Positions 22,094-30,288 of a stretch of DNA of 43,656 nucleotides are shown piece after piece; the stretch's first letter is position 1, and each line of letters opens with the position of its first letter. Source of the DNA: Acetobacteraceae bacterium (lineage in GTDB: Bacteria > Pseudomonadota > Alphaproteobacteria > Acetobacterales > Acetobacteraceae). Location of the stretch: NCBI GenBank assembly GCA_027449745.1, contig DAIDKZ010000043.1, positions 1-43,656 on the forward strand, written 5' to 3'. The translations under genes were made by a program, and so were the position numbers. The notes beneath the pieces are model-generated. The model saw only the letters and a program-made list of their open reading frames with translations, was not told where the DNA came from and ran no database searches.

Positions 22094-22449
22094 TCGACCT
22101 CGACGGCACCGTGCTGGCGGCCGCGCAGGCGGCGTTCGGCGAGGCGGTGATTTATTTCGCCGCCGGCGAGCCGGGCGTCCAGGTCAGCGGCATCTTCGAT
22201 GACCGTTGGGTCGAGGCGAAGATCCCAGGCTCGCCGGTGGTAGAAGAAGTGGGAGTGCGCACGGTGCTGAACGTGCGCGCCTCCGCGCTGCCCCAGGTGC
22301 CGCTGCAGGGCGACCAGTTCCACGTGCGCGGGCGCCTCTACGAGGTGTCCGAGCCGGCGGCGGTGGACACGTTCGGCGACGTGCACCTGTTCCTACGGCT
22401 CGCCGACGACGCGCAGGCGGCGGTGAGCCAGGGGGCGCCGGGGACCTGA
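22090..22449 (+). CDS. Probable head-tail connector protein
   Basis: A 119-residue, beta-rich protein. It has the pattern of small head-tail joining proteins: a helical start (LDGTVLAAAQAAFGEAVIYF), strands ending in LNVRASALPQVPLQGDQFHV and a final strand (GDVHLFLRLADD). It lies after the capsid gene and before the tail genes, which is the position of lambda FII. The family assignment rests on fold pattern and context. Confidence 0.65.
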   Translation: MIDLDGTVLAAAQAAFGEAVIYFAAGEPGVQVSGIFDDRWVEAKIPGSPVVEEVGVRTVLNVRASALPQVPLQGDQFHVRGRLYEVSEPAAVDTFGDVHLFLRLADDAQAAVSQGAPGT

Positions 22450-22450
22450 G

Positions 22451-23284
22451 GTGAGCTGGTACACGAGGCTGACGGCGACGCCAGCGGCGCCACTGCCGGC
22501 AAGCACGAGTGGCCTTGTGCTGGTGGACGCGACGCTGGGGGCGATCACGGCGACGCTGCCGGCCGCTTCCGGCGCGCAGCCAATCGCCTTCGTGAGGAGA
22601 GACGCGAGCGCCAACCTCGTGACGTTCGCGCCGCAGATCTCGACGGGTTTCGCAGACACGATCCTGCCGGCGAGCTGGTGGGCGCCGAACCTGGTGATGC
22701 AGCCAGGGGACGCGTTCCTTCTGGTGCCGATCGGGCCGCGGACGTGGCAAGTGCTCGAGTCCGCGCACGGCGTGATCCTGCGCGAGGCGACGGCGGCGGC
22801 CCTGATCGATTACGGAACGATCGCCGGCACGAGCGTCGAGACCGAGCGCGTGGATGCGGTGGCGACCGGGACGATGCCGCGGCTGCTCGTCTTCGCCGAC
22901 GAAGATGCGCAGGGCGTACCGAATGGCGGGACGGTCCCGGCGTTCGATGTGACCCTGCAGCTCGTCGTGCAGGGGATGGTCGAACGGGCGCGGCGCGCTG
23001 ATGTGGTCGCCGATCTCGATACGTTGCTCTTGCAGGCGCGTGACGCGCTGCTCGGCGATCCGGTGTGGCCGACGCTGGTGACGCGGATTGGGTCGATCAA
23101 GACGCGGCGGCTATTCGAGCCGAAACAGAATCTCATCGTCGGCGACGGCCGTATGCAGTTTGAGCTGGTTTGGACGGAGAGTTACAGGCCGCGGGTGGTC
23201 ACGCCGCTCGACCTGGTGACGCTCACGACGACGCCGCCGGCGGGGACGCAGGCGATCGAGGCTCAGGTCACACTCTCACCCTGA
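22451..23284 (+). CDS. Tail terminator/completion protein with N-terminal beta domain
   Basis: A 277-residue protein in two domains. Residues 1-100 form a beta domain (LVLVDATLGAITATLPAASG, ISTGFADTILPASW) that resembles a domain in this phage's own fibre proteins (for example 33280-34398, about residues 80-185). Residues 105-260 look like a tail completion (gpU-type) protein: AALIDYGTI, DVTLQLVVQGM, then a helix with DLDTLLLQARDALLGD. Such proteins cap the tail tube at the neck. The fusion of the two is unusual. Confidence 0.65.
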   Translation: MSWYTRLTATPAAPLPASTSGLVLVDATLGAITATLPAASGAQPIAFVRRDASANLVTFAPQISTGFADTILPASWWAPNLVMQPGDAFLLVPIGPRTWQVLESAHGVILREATAAALIDYGTIAGTSVETERVDAVATGTMPRLLVFADEDAQGVPNGGTVPAFDVTLQLVVQGMVERARRADVVADLDTLLLQARDALLGDPVWPTLVTRIGSIKTRRLFEPKQNLIVGDGRMQFELVWTESYRPRVVTPLDLVTLTTTPPAGTQAIEAQVTLSP

Positions 23285-23294
23285 AAGGGCGACG

Positions 23295-24836
23295 ATGTCC
23301 GGCTCCCTTATTCCCTTCGCCAACATCCCCTCGAATGTCCGTGTGCCGTTCTTTTACGCGGAGTTCAGCAACGTCGCGGCCGGGGGCACCGTGCCGAACC
23401 AGCGACGGTTGCTCGTCGGACAGACGATCAACGCGGTCGCGGCGGTGCCAACCTATGTGCCCTCCGTCGCGTGGGCGCAGGCGACGTTCGGCGCGCGCTC
23501 GCAGCTCGCGGCGACGATCGCGGCCTATCGCGCGAACGACACCACCGGCGAGCTGTGGGCGCTTCCACTCGCGGATGCCGTCAGCTCGACCGCCGCCACC
23601 GGCACGATCGCGGTCACGGGGACGGCGACGGCGAACGGCACCCTGTGGATCTACGCCGGCTGCGTGCCGGGACAATCCGGCGCGGTCGCGCCGATCCAGG
23701 TGGGCGTGACATCCGGCGACACGGCGACGGTGGTCGCGAACAACATTGCCGCGGCGATCACGGCGGCGCCCTACCTGCCGTTCGCCGCCGCGGCGGCGAC
23801 GGGCACCGTCACGCTGACGGCGGCGAACAAGGGGACGCTGGGGAACGGCATCCCGATCGTGCTGAACTTCCTCGGCGCTGAGGGCGGCCAGGCGACGCCG
23901 GCGGGGCTGACGATCGCGATCACCGCGATGGCGAGCGGCGCGACGGACCCAAGCCTCGCCACGATCGCCACGATCCTTGGGAACCAGGCGTTCGACTTCA
24001 TCTTCTCGCCCTACAGCGACGCGACGTCGCTGGGCGAAACGACGGCGATGATGAACGACGCCACGGGGCGCTGGAGCTACAACCAGGCGCTCTACGGCGG
24101 TGTGTTCAGCACGCACAGCGACACGGTGGCGAACCTGCTGACCTACGGCGCGGGGCTGAACGACCAGCACCTCACCGTGCTCGGTGTGAACCAGGCGAGC
24201 CCGACGCCGCCGTGGATCTGGGGTGCGGCGTTCATGGCGCAGTTCGCGGTGTCCTCCGTCAACCAGCCGAACCAGCCGGTGCAGACATTGGTGCTGCGCG
24301 GCGTGCTGCCCGCGCCGTCCGCGAGCGAGTTCACGTTCACGCAGCAGCAGAGCCTGCTTTCGACGGGGATCGCGGTCGCGGCCTATGGCAGCGGCGGCGT
24401 GGCGCAGATCGTGCGCGCGGTCACCACCTATCAGAAAAACAGTGGCGGCCAGCCCGACACGAGTTATCTCGACACCGAGACGATGTTCACGCTGATGGCA
24501 GTGGTGCGGCAGCTCAAGGGCGCGGTGGTGCAGAAATTCCCGCGCGCGCTGATCGCGGATGACGGCACCAAGATTCCAGTGACGCCGCCGGGTGACGTGC
24601 CGGTGATCGTGACGCCCGGCATCATCAAGGCGGAGCTGGTGGCGCAGTACGCGCAGCTCGTCGACGCCGGGCTGTGCGACGACACCGCCGCGTTCACCAC
24701 GGGCCTCATCGTCCAGCGCAACGCAAACGACAATACGCGGGTGGACGTGCTCTTCGACCCGTACCTCGTGAGCGGTCTGCGGATCTTCGCGGTGCTGACG
24801 CAGTTCCACCTGCAGGCCGTCCAGGCCGCGGCGTAA
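23295..24836 (+). CDS. Tail sheath protein, Mu gpL/P2 FI type
   Basis: A 513-residue protein that forms the contractile sheath, which makes this phage a myovirus. The N-terminus (IPSNVRVPFFYAEFSN) and VPNQRRLLVGQT (about 34-45) match Mu gpL. A subtilisin-like domain follows the inserted beta module (about 105-215: IAVTGTATANGTLWIYAGC, TVTLTAANKGTLGNGIPI). The C-terminal part includes DTETMFTLMAVVRQLKG and VDVLFDPYLVSGLRIFAVLT. AAAGGGCGACG precedes the start. Confidence 0.93.
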   Translation: MSGSLIPFANIPSNVRVPFFYAEFSNVAAGGTVPNQRRLLVGQTINAVAAVPTYVPSVAWAQATFGARSQLAATIAAYRANDTTGELWALPLADAVSSTAATGTIAVTGTATANGTLWIYAGCVPGQSGAVAPIQVGVTSGDTATVVANNIAAAITAAPYLPFAAAAATGTVTLTAANKGTLGNGIPIVLNFLGAEGGQATPAGLTIAITAMASGATDPSLATIATILGNQAFDFIFSPYSDATSLGETTAMMNDATGRWSYNQALYGGVFSTHSDTVANLLTYGAGLNDQHLTVLGVNQASPTPPWIWGAAFMAQFAVSSVNQPNQPVQTLVLRGVLPAPSASEFTFTQQQSLLSTGIAVAAYGSGGVAQIVRAVTTYQKNSGGQPDTSYLDTETMFTLMAVVRQLKGAVVQKFPRALIADDGTKIPVTPPGDVPVIVTPGIIKAELVAQYAQLVDAGLCDDTAAFTTGLIVQRNANDNTRVDVLFDPYLVSGLRIFAVLTQFHLQAVQAAA

Positions 24837-24851
24837 CAGGAGGGAGTTCCC

Positions 24852-25229
24852 ATGGCTGCAATCGAACGTGGCGGTATCGCGAGCTTTTACCTCGACGGCG
24901 CCTATTACGAGGTCAAGGCGGATATGGCGGTCAAACTCGGCGGGGTCGGGCGCAAGCCGGTGCCGGGCGCGGCGGGCAACGTCGCTGGGTTCACGACCGA
25001 GACGCTGATTCCGGACGTGACGATGACCGCGCTCGATGGGCCGGCGGTGAGTGTGAGCGCGCTGAAGGCGGTCAACGGCAACACGACGCTGCAGATCAAG
25101 CTCAACAACGGGAAGAGCTACATCGTCTACGGCGCGTTCCAGATCGACGACCCGGACATCAAGGTGGACGCGGGCGAGATCGGCGCGCTCAAGTTCTCCG
25201 GCACGTCGGCGGTGGAGATCACCGCGTGA
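24852..25229 (+). CDS. Tail tube protein, Mu gpM type
   Basis: A 125-residue protein that polymerises inside the sheath. The whole length fits the Mu gpM family: an N-terminal strand (GIASFYLDGAYYEVKADMAV), GNVAGFTTETLIPDVTM near 43-59 and KSYIVYGAFQIDDPDIKVDA near 90-109, ending in GTSAVEITA. CAGGAGGGAG lies upstream. It directly follows the sheath gene, as in Mu and P2. Confidence 0.93.
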   Translation: MAAIERGGIASFYLDGAYYEVKADMAVKLGGVGRKPVPGAAGNVAGFTTETLIPDVTMTALDGPAVSVSALKAVNGNTTLQIKLNNGKSYIVYGAFQIDDPDIKVDAGEIGALKFSGTSAVEITA

Positions 25230-25492
25230 GCACCTCCTACGCGCTGCGGGTGCCGATCAAGGTCATTGACCAGATGATCAACGTGATCACCTTCCGGGCG
25301 CCGACCGGAGAAGACCTGGTGGGGCTTCCAGACATGTCATCGGACCAGATCGGCTGGGCGATCATGCTGGCCGACCGCGTCGCCGACAACGTGCCGCGCG
25401 GGACGGTGAAGGGCTTGCCGGCGCTCGACGCGATCGGGGCTGGGAACGCGGTGGCGCGCGAGTTGGACCCTACGGCGCCAGCGAGCTCCTAG
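25226..25492 (+). CDS. Tail assembly chaperone, Mu gp41 type
   Basis: An 88-residue protein (VSTSYALRVPIKVIDQMINV...), GTG start overlapping the tube stop (GTGA). FRAPTGEDLVGLPDM (about 24-38) is the typical Mu gp41/P2 gpE motif. Chaperones of this class coat the tape measure during tail assembly and commonly have a longer form made by ribosomal frameshifting. Such an extension is present in the next frame (25471-25623). The frame-0 stop is TAG at 25490. Confidence 0.85.
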   Translation: MSTSYALRVPIKVIDQMINVITFRAPTGEDLVGLPDMSSDQIGWAIMLADRVADNVPRGTVKGLPALDAIGAGNAVARELDPTAPASS

Positions 25493-25623
25493 ACCGGTAC
25501 TTCGACTGCGCTCGCTGGTGGAATGACCTCAGGATATTGAAGCTCCCGGTTCCGGAGCTTCTCGTTTACTGGAATCAGATGAACCGTATCGCCGAGGCCG
25601 AGGCCGAGGCGGCGAAGGAGTGA
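25471..25623 (+). CDS. Probable -1 frameshift extension of the tail chaperone
   Basis: In the -1 frame relative to the chaperone an open stretch encodes GASELLDRYFDCARWWNDLR followed by ILKLPVPELLVYWNQMNRIA, and ends at TGA 25621, three bases before the tape measure ATG. It has no usable ATG or GTG at its beginning and clear protein-like composition, and it resembles the C-terminal extension of Mu and P2 chaperones. I cannot identify a canonical heptameric slip site; the last overlap is around TTGGACCCTACGG (25463-25475). Confidence 0.65.
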   Translation, partial: YGASELLDRYFDCARWWNDLRILKLPVPELLVYWNQMNRIAEAEAEAAKE

Positions 25624-25626
25624 CGG

Positions 25627-27381
25627 ATGGCCGCCGGCGAATCTGGTAGCGGCGCGGTCTTCAAGGCCATCATCCAGGCCGTGGATCGTGTCAGCGAGCC
25701 AGTGCAGGGCATCGTCAACGCGGTCAAAGGGCTGACGGGTGTCGAGGCGAAGGCGGCGTCCGAGGAGAAGAAACTTCATTCCGCAGGCGTGAAGGGCGGC
25801 GAGGAGCACCTCGCGATCTTCAAGCGGATCTCCAATCACGTGCGCGGGCTCGGTGGGCATTTCAGCGAGCTCACGGGCGCGGTGCGCCAGGTGGGTGGAG
25901 CGTTCGCGCAGATGGTGGCGCCGCTCGGCGCGCTCGGCGGCGCGGGCAGCCTGGCCGGCCTCGTGGAGATGACCAACAGCGCTGCTGAGGCGTTTTCGCA
26001 GCTGAGAACCAGCGCCGAACAGGCGGGCGTCTCGGTCCGCCAGTTCGCGACGCTGTCCATGGCGGCGAAGGAGAATGATGTCTCCACGCAGACGCTCACC
26101 ACGTCGCTGTTCCGGCTTGGCCGCGTGATGGGCGACGTGACCGCCGGGAAGAACAAGCAGGCGGCGTCGCTGTTCAGCTACCTTGGAATCGCGCTCAAGG
26201 ATGCGAACGGGCATGCGCTCTCTGCTGCGCAGGTGCTTCCGAAGCTGGCGGACGCGTTCCAGCACACGCACAGCGCCACGGCGAGGGACACGATGGCGCA
26301 GACTCTCTTCGGCCGCGGTGGCGCGGCACTGATCCCGATCCTGCTGAAGGGCTCCGCCGGGCTGGCGGCGTATAACGCCGAGTTCAGGAAGGTCGGGTAC
26401 TTGCCGAACAAGGGCGGCCAGCAGTCCCTCGAATCGTTCCACTCATCCTGGGTGCAGCTGACGACCGCCGTGAGCGGCTTTACCATGGAGGTGGGCACGA
26501 AGCTGGCCCCGGTGCTGCGGCCGATCATCGATCAAGTGACGAAATGGATTGCGAAAAACCGCGAGTGGATCTCGACCGACATCGCCGCCGATGTTGGCAA
26601 GCTGGTGAAGTGGGTCGACGCGATCGACCTGCACAAGGTGACGCACGACATGCGATCCTGGGTTGGCGCGATCACCAGCGTCACCTCGTCCCTTGGTGGC
26701 GCGAAGGTGATCATCGGCGCGGTGACGCTGGCGCTGGGCTCGCCGCTGCTCGGCGCGGTCGGCAGCGCGATTTCCATAATGGGATCGCTGAAAAGCGTTG
26801 TGACCGGGATCGGTGTCGCGATCGCGGCTAATCCCATCGTGGCGATCGGCGCCGCGATCGCGGCTGCCGCGTACCTGATCTACGACAACTGGGACGTTGT
26901 GAGGCCTTATCTCCTTGAGTTTTGGGACGCGATCAAGGTGGTTTGGAAGGCCGCGATCAGCGCCATCAAGTTCGAGATCAAAAGCATCGTCGCGCCTTTT
27001 GAGTGGGTTTGGAAGCAAATCCAGCCGATCGTCAAAAATATCCGTGATTCCGTGCAGTGGGCGGCGAACAGCTGGGCTGGACGCGAGCTGGGGCTGGGCG
27101 GACCGTCGCACGCGACGCCGGGTGCGCCACGAACGCCTGGCCTCGGCGGCCCGCCGAATGCAAGCGCCGGGCGCCCGGTGTTCCGCGGAGGGCCACATAC
27201 GTTCGCGCCTCGCGGCGCGCCGGCGCGCACGGTCGCGCACGTGCAGGGGAAGCTCGAGACGACGATCATGTTCAAGGGCGCGCCGGCGGGCACGCGTGTG
27301 CACGCCACCGCGCACGGGGCGGCGGCGCCACCGAAGGTTGAGGTCGGGTTCGCGATGCCCGGCGTGGCGATGTTCGACTGA
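25627..27381 (+). CDS. Tail tape measure protein (short)
   Basis: A 584-residue protein that sets tail length and moves with DNA into the cell. The start (VFKAIIQAVDRVSEPVQGIV) and helical regions to about 330 are typical. Hydrophobic segments are clustered at about 355-425 (KVIIGAVTLALGSPLLGAVG and VAIAANPIVAIGAAIAAAAY), as in membrane-interacting tape measures. The C-terminal 120 residues are glycine/proline-rich. At about 0.15 nm per residue such a protein would give a short tail, roughly 85-90 nm by the usual rule. GAAGGAG precedes the ATG. Confidence 0.9.
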   Translation: MAAGESGSGAVFKAIIQAVDRVSEPVQGIVNAVKGLTGVEAKAASEEKKLHSAGVKGGEEHLAIFKRISNHVRGLGGHFSELTGAVRQVGGAFAQMVAPLGALGGAGSLAGLVEMTNSAAEAFSQLRTSAEQAGVSVRQFATLSMAAKENDVSTQTLTTSLFRLGRVMGDVTAGKNKQAASLFSYLGIALKDANGHALSAAQVLPKLADAFQHTHSATARDTMAQTLFGRGGAALIPILLKGSAGLAAYNAEFRKVGYLPNKGGQQSLESFHSSWVQLTTAVSGFTMEVGTKLAPVLRPIIDQVTKWIAKNREWISTDIAADVGKLVKWVDAIDLHKVTHDMRSWVGAITSVTSSLGGAKVIIGAVTLALGSPLLGAVGSAISIMGSLKSVVTGIGVAIAANPIVAIGAAIAAAAYLIYDNWDVVRPYLLEFWDAIKVVWKAAISAIKFEIKSIVAPFEWVWKQIQPIVKNIRDSVQWAANSWAGRELGLGGPSHATPGAPRTPGLGGPPNASAGRPVFRGGPHTFAPRGAPARTVAHVQGKLETTIMFKGAPAGTRVHATAHGAAAPPKVEVGFAMPGVAMFD

Positions 27382-28622
27382 TGTCGGCCTCGGTTCTCAC
27401 CTCAATCGAGCAATTGCTCGGCTTCACGCTGCGGCAGGCGAGCTTCCGCGGCGTGCCGTTCTATACCGAGCAGTCCGGCGGCCGTGGCGGCCGCAGGCTT
27501 GTGGTGCACCAGGCGCCCCTGCGCGATGGGGCGGTGACGGAAGATCTCGGGCGTATGCCACGGAGCTTCCGCATCACCGCCTATGTGGTGGGGCCGGGAT
27601 ATCAGGCGCAGCGCGACGCGCTGCTCGACGCGGTCGAGGCGCACGCATCGCCGGGCGTCTTCGTCCATTACACGATGGGCGAGATCACGTGCGCGGCCTC
27701 CGTTGTGGACTTCACCGAGCACCGGGACGCGGGAGGGTATTGCAGCCTCGACATCGAATTCGTCGAGGCGAACCCGGATCTGAGCCCGGTCAGCACGTCC
27801 GACACCGCTTCCGCGCTGCTCGCGGGCGTGGCCTCCGCGTTGGTGGTGATTTCGGAGACCTACCAGGTAATGACCCTGGCGACGACGGCGCCGCTGGCGC
27901 TGCTGGAGAGCGCCGCGACGGCGATGACGGGGCTGCCGTTCGACACGGTGGGCAGCCTCGGCGGCTTGATCGCGGCAGTGAGCGGCGCACCCACCGACAC
28001 GACGGCGACCGCAGCGGCGGTGCAGGCGGCGACGCAGGGGATGGCGAGCGCCGTCATCGTGGCGCAGGCGGCGACGGCGGCGGTGGATGATCCGGTCGCG
28101 GGCTCGCCGTTCGTGATCGCGGTGCCGGTGGACCCGTCCGGCGGCTTGGCGCAGCTCGCGACGTGGGGCAGCACGCTGCCGGCGGTGGGCGGTGTGGGCA
28201 GCGAGAGCGCGGCGCAGGCGGCGCAGCAGGCCGGGGTGGTGGCGCTGGTGCAGGGCAACGCCGTGGCGGCGCTGGCGCAGGTCTACGCGAACGCGGACTG
28301 GATCTCCGCGGCCGATGCCGAGGCGGCGCGGACGCAACTGCTGGCGCTGCTGGATGCACAGGCGTCAGCGGCGGCGGACGCGGGGCAGGATGCGCTGTGG
28401 CACGCATGGTCCGGGCTGATCCTGCTCGCGATGCGGGACATGATCGCGCGGGCGCAGGCGCTCCCGCAGATGGGCGAGTATTCGACCGGCGTGCCGGTAC
28501 CGAGCCTTGTGCTGGCCCAGCAACTTTATCGTGACCCGAGCCGGGCCGGGCAGCTCGAGGACCTGAATGACGTGGCGCAGCCACTGTTCATGCCGCCCGC
28601 GGGGATGGCGCTCGCGGCATGA
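27381..28622 (+). CDS. DNA circularisation/baseplate protein, Mu gpN type
   Basis: A 413-residue protein. The N-terminal domain (residues 10-110: LLGFTLRQASFRGVPFYTEQ, RRLVVHQAPLRDGAVTEDLG, HASPGVFVHYTMGEITCAAS) is the DNA_circ_N domain of Mu gpN. This protein belongs to the baseplate hub region in Mu, despite the name. The long middle is alanine-rich and helical. The C-terminus (YSTGVPVPSLVLAQQLYRDP near 374-393, FMPPAGMAL) is also typical. ATG overlaps the previous stop by one base. Confidence 0.88.
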   Translation: MSASVLTSIEQLLGFTLRQASFRGVPFYTEQSGGRGGRRLVVHQAPLRDGAVTEDLGRMPRSFRITAYVVGPGYQAQRDALLDAVEAHASPGVFVHYTMGEITCAASVVDFTEHRDAGGYCSLDIEFVEANPDLSPVSTSDTASALLAGVASALVVISETYQVMTLATTAPLALLESAATAMTGLPFDTVGSLGGLIAAVSGAPTDTTATAAAVQAATQGMASAVIVAQAATAAVDDPVAGSPFVIAVPVDPSGGLAQLATWGSTLPAVGGVGSESAAQAAQQAGVVALVQGNAVAALAQVYANADWISAADAEAARTQLLALLDAQASAAADAGQDALWHAWSGLILLAMRDMIARAQALPQMGEYSTGVPVPSLVLAQQLYRDPSRAGQLEDLNDVAQPLFMPPAGMALAA

Positions 28623-29728
28623 GTGCGGCGGAGGAGATCACGCTGACGGTTGGTGGGCGGCGTTATCGGGGCTGGTCCGAGCTGAGGGTGACGCGTGGAA
28701 TCGACCGTTGCGTGGGGGATTTCGACATCGCGGTGATGGGCCGCTGGGCCCCCCAGGACCTCCCGTGGCAGATTTTACCCTTCATGCCGACGACGCTTAT
28801 GGTGGGACCGGACGTGCTGGTGACGGGATATGTGGACACCGTGGCGCCGGCGTTCGGGCCCGACCAGCACGCGGTGCGGGTGACGGGGCGTAGCAAGACG
28901 GAGGACCTGGTGGATTGCACGCCGGATATCGCCGGCGGCCAATACGCAGGATATCCCTTCGAGGCGATCTGCAGGGCGATCGCGGCGATGTTCGGGATCG
29001 GTGTGGTGGTGGAGACGACGCTCGCCGGGTCCGTGGTCGCGGATGCAACGATCGAGCGGGGGGAGACGGCGTTCCGGTTCCTTGAGCGGCTGGGGCGGAT
29101 GGCGGGCGTCCTGCTCACGGACAACGCGGCGGGCGAACTGGTGCTCACGACGGCGGGGAGCGCGCAGGCATCCGGGCGGATCGCGCAGGGCGAGAATATC
29201 CTTCACGCGCAGGCGACGATTTCCGGGGCGAAACGATTCAGCGAGTACGTCGTGAAGGCGCAGCACGGGCTCTGCGGCGGCGTGACCTCGGTGCTGACGC
29301 AGCAGGAGGCGACGGCGAGGGACAGCTTGGTGCCGCGATTCCGGCCGAAGGTGGTGCTGGGTGAGACGCAGATGACGCAGGCGCAGTTGCAGGCGCGCGT
29401 GAACTGGATGTGTCGGTACAGCGCCGGGCAGGCGACGAAGGCGACGGTGGCCGTGCAGGGATGGCGGCAGCCGGATGGTTCGCTGTGGACGGCCAACCAG
29501 ATCGTGCCGGTGAGCTCGACGTTGCTGGGAGTAGACCAGGATTTGCTGGTGGCGCAGGTGGAGTTCTCCCTCACGGCGCAGGCGGGCAGCACGACGACGA
29601 TGACGCTGGGACCGGTGGAGGGATATGCGCCGGATCCCGGGCAGGTGCGGCTGTACAAGACGCGCGGGCGCAAGGGGCACGGCCGTGGGAGCGGCGTGAA
29701 CTGGGCTGGCGCGGGCGTTATCCCGTGA
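28619..29728 (+). CDS. Baseplate hub protein, Mu gpP (gp44) type
   Basis: A 369-residue protein similar in layout to P2 gpD and T4 gp27. ITLTVGGRRYRGWSELRVTR (about 6-25) and DFDIAVMGRW open the first beta barrel. DVLVTGYVDTVAPAFG and TGRSKTEDLVDCTPD (about 65-105) form the second. The C-terminal barrel contains LVPRFRPKVVLGE and VPVSSTLLGVDQDLLVAQVE. It forms the trimeric hub that holds the spike. Confidence 0.9.
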   Translation: MSAAEEITLTVGGRRYRGWSELRVTRGIDRCVGDFDIAVMGRWAPQDLPWQILPFMPTTLMVGPDVLVTGYVDTVAPAFGPDQHAVRVTGRSKTEDLVDCTPDIAGGQYAGYPFEAICRAIAAMFGIGVVVETTLAGSVVADATIERGETAFRFLERLGRMAGVLLTDNAAGELVLTTAGSAQASGRIAQGENILHAQATISGAKRFSEYVVKAQHGLCGGVTSVLTQQEATARDSLVPRFRPKVVLGETQMTQAQLQARVNWMCRYSAGQATKATVAVQGWRQPDGSLWTANQIVPVSSTLLGVDQDLLVAQVEFSLTAQAGSTTTMTLGPVEGYAPDPGQVRLYKTRGRKGHGRGSGVNWAGAGVIP

Positions 29729-30282
29729 GCCTGGAACACGTGCACCACATGGTGCGATCCGCGATCACGCGCGGGAAAATCGCGGCGTGCGCGCTCTCGG
29801 GGCGATCGCTGGCGCAGATCACGGGGCTCGCCGGCGAGACGAAGGCGAGCGTGGAAGTGCTGCATCCCTATGGCTGGTTCGCCAACCTGCCTCCGGGGGC
29901 CGACGTAGTGCTCCTGCAGGTCATGGGGACACGCGACCATCTGGTGGCGCTGGGCGGCGACGCGCTGGGCCAGAACGTGGCGAGCGCGCCGGGCGAGTTC
30001 GGGGCTAAACATTCGCTTGGCGCGCTCGTGCATCTGACGAATGACGGGAAAATCACGCTGCAGGATGCGAGTGGCGCGAAGGTGGTGCTGAACAACAACG
30101 GGCAGATCGTCGTTACGGGGAACCTGCTCGTGAGCGGCGACATCACGGACAATTATCAGACGCAGAGCGAAACGATCGCGGGGGCGCGGACGATATACAA
30201 CGAGCACACGCACCAGGTGCCGAACGTGCAGGCGGGGTCCTCCACGCCGACGACGACGATCCCGACGCCGCAGGAGGTCTGA
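29725..30282 (+). CDS. Baseplate spike protein, Mu gp45 type
   Basis: A 185-residue protein; GTG start overlaps the hub stop (GTGA). The N-terminal OB-fold region (QITGLAGETKASVEVLHPYG, WFANLPPGADVVLLQVM) and a triple-stranded beta-helix (ITLQDASGAKVVLNNNGQIV, VTGNLLVSGDITDNYQTQ) match Mu gp45. The EHTHQVPNVQAGSSTPTT tail has the HxH motif that binds iron at the spike tip in this family. It punctures the outer membrane. Confidence 0.92.
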   Translation: MSLEHVHHMVRSAITRGKIAACALSGRSLAQITGLAGETKASVEVLHPYGWFANLPPGADVVLLQVMGTRDHLVALGGDALGQNVASAPGEFGAKHSLGALVHLTNDGKITLQDASGAKVVLNNNGQIVVTGNLLVSGDITDNYQTQSETIAGARTIYNEHTHQVPNVQAGSSTPTTTIPTPQEV

Positions 30283-30288
30283 CGGGAT

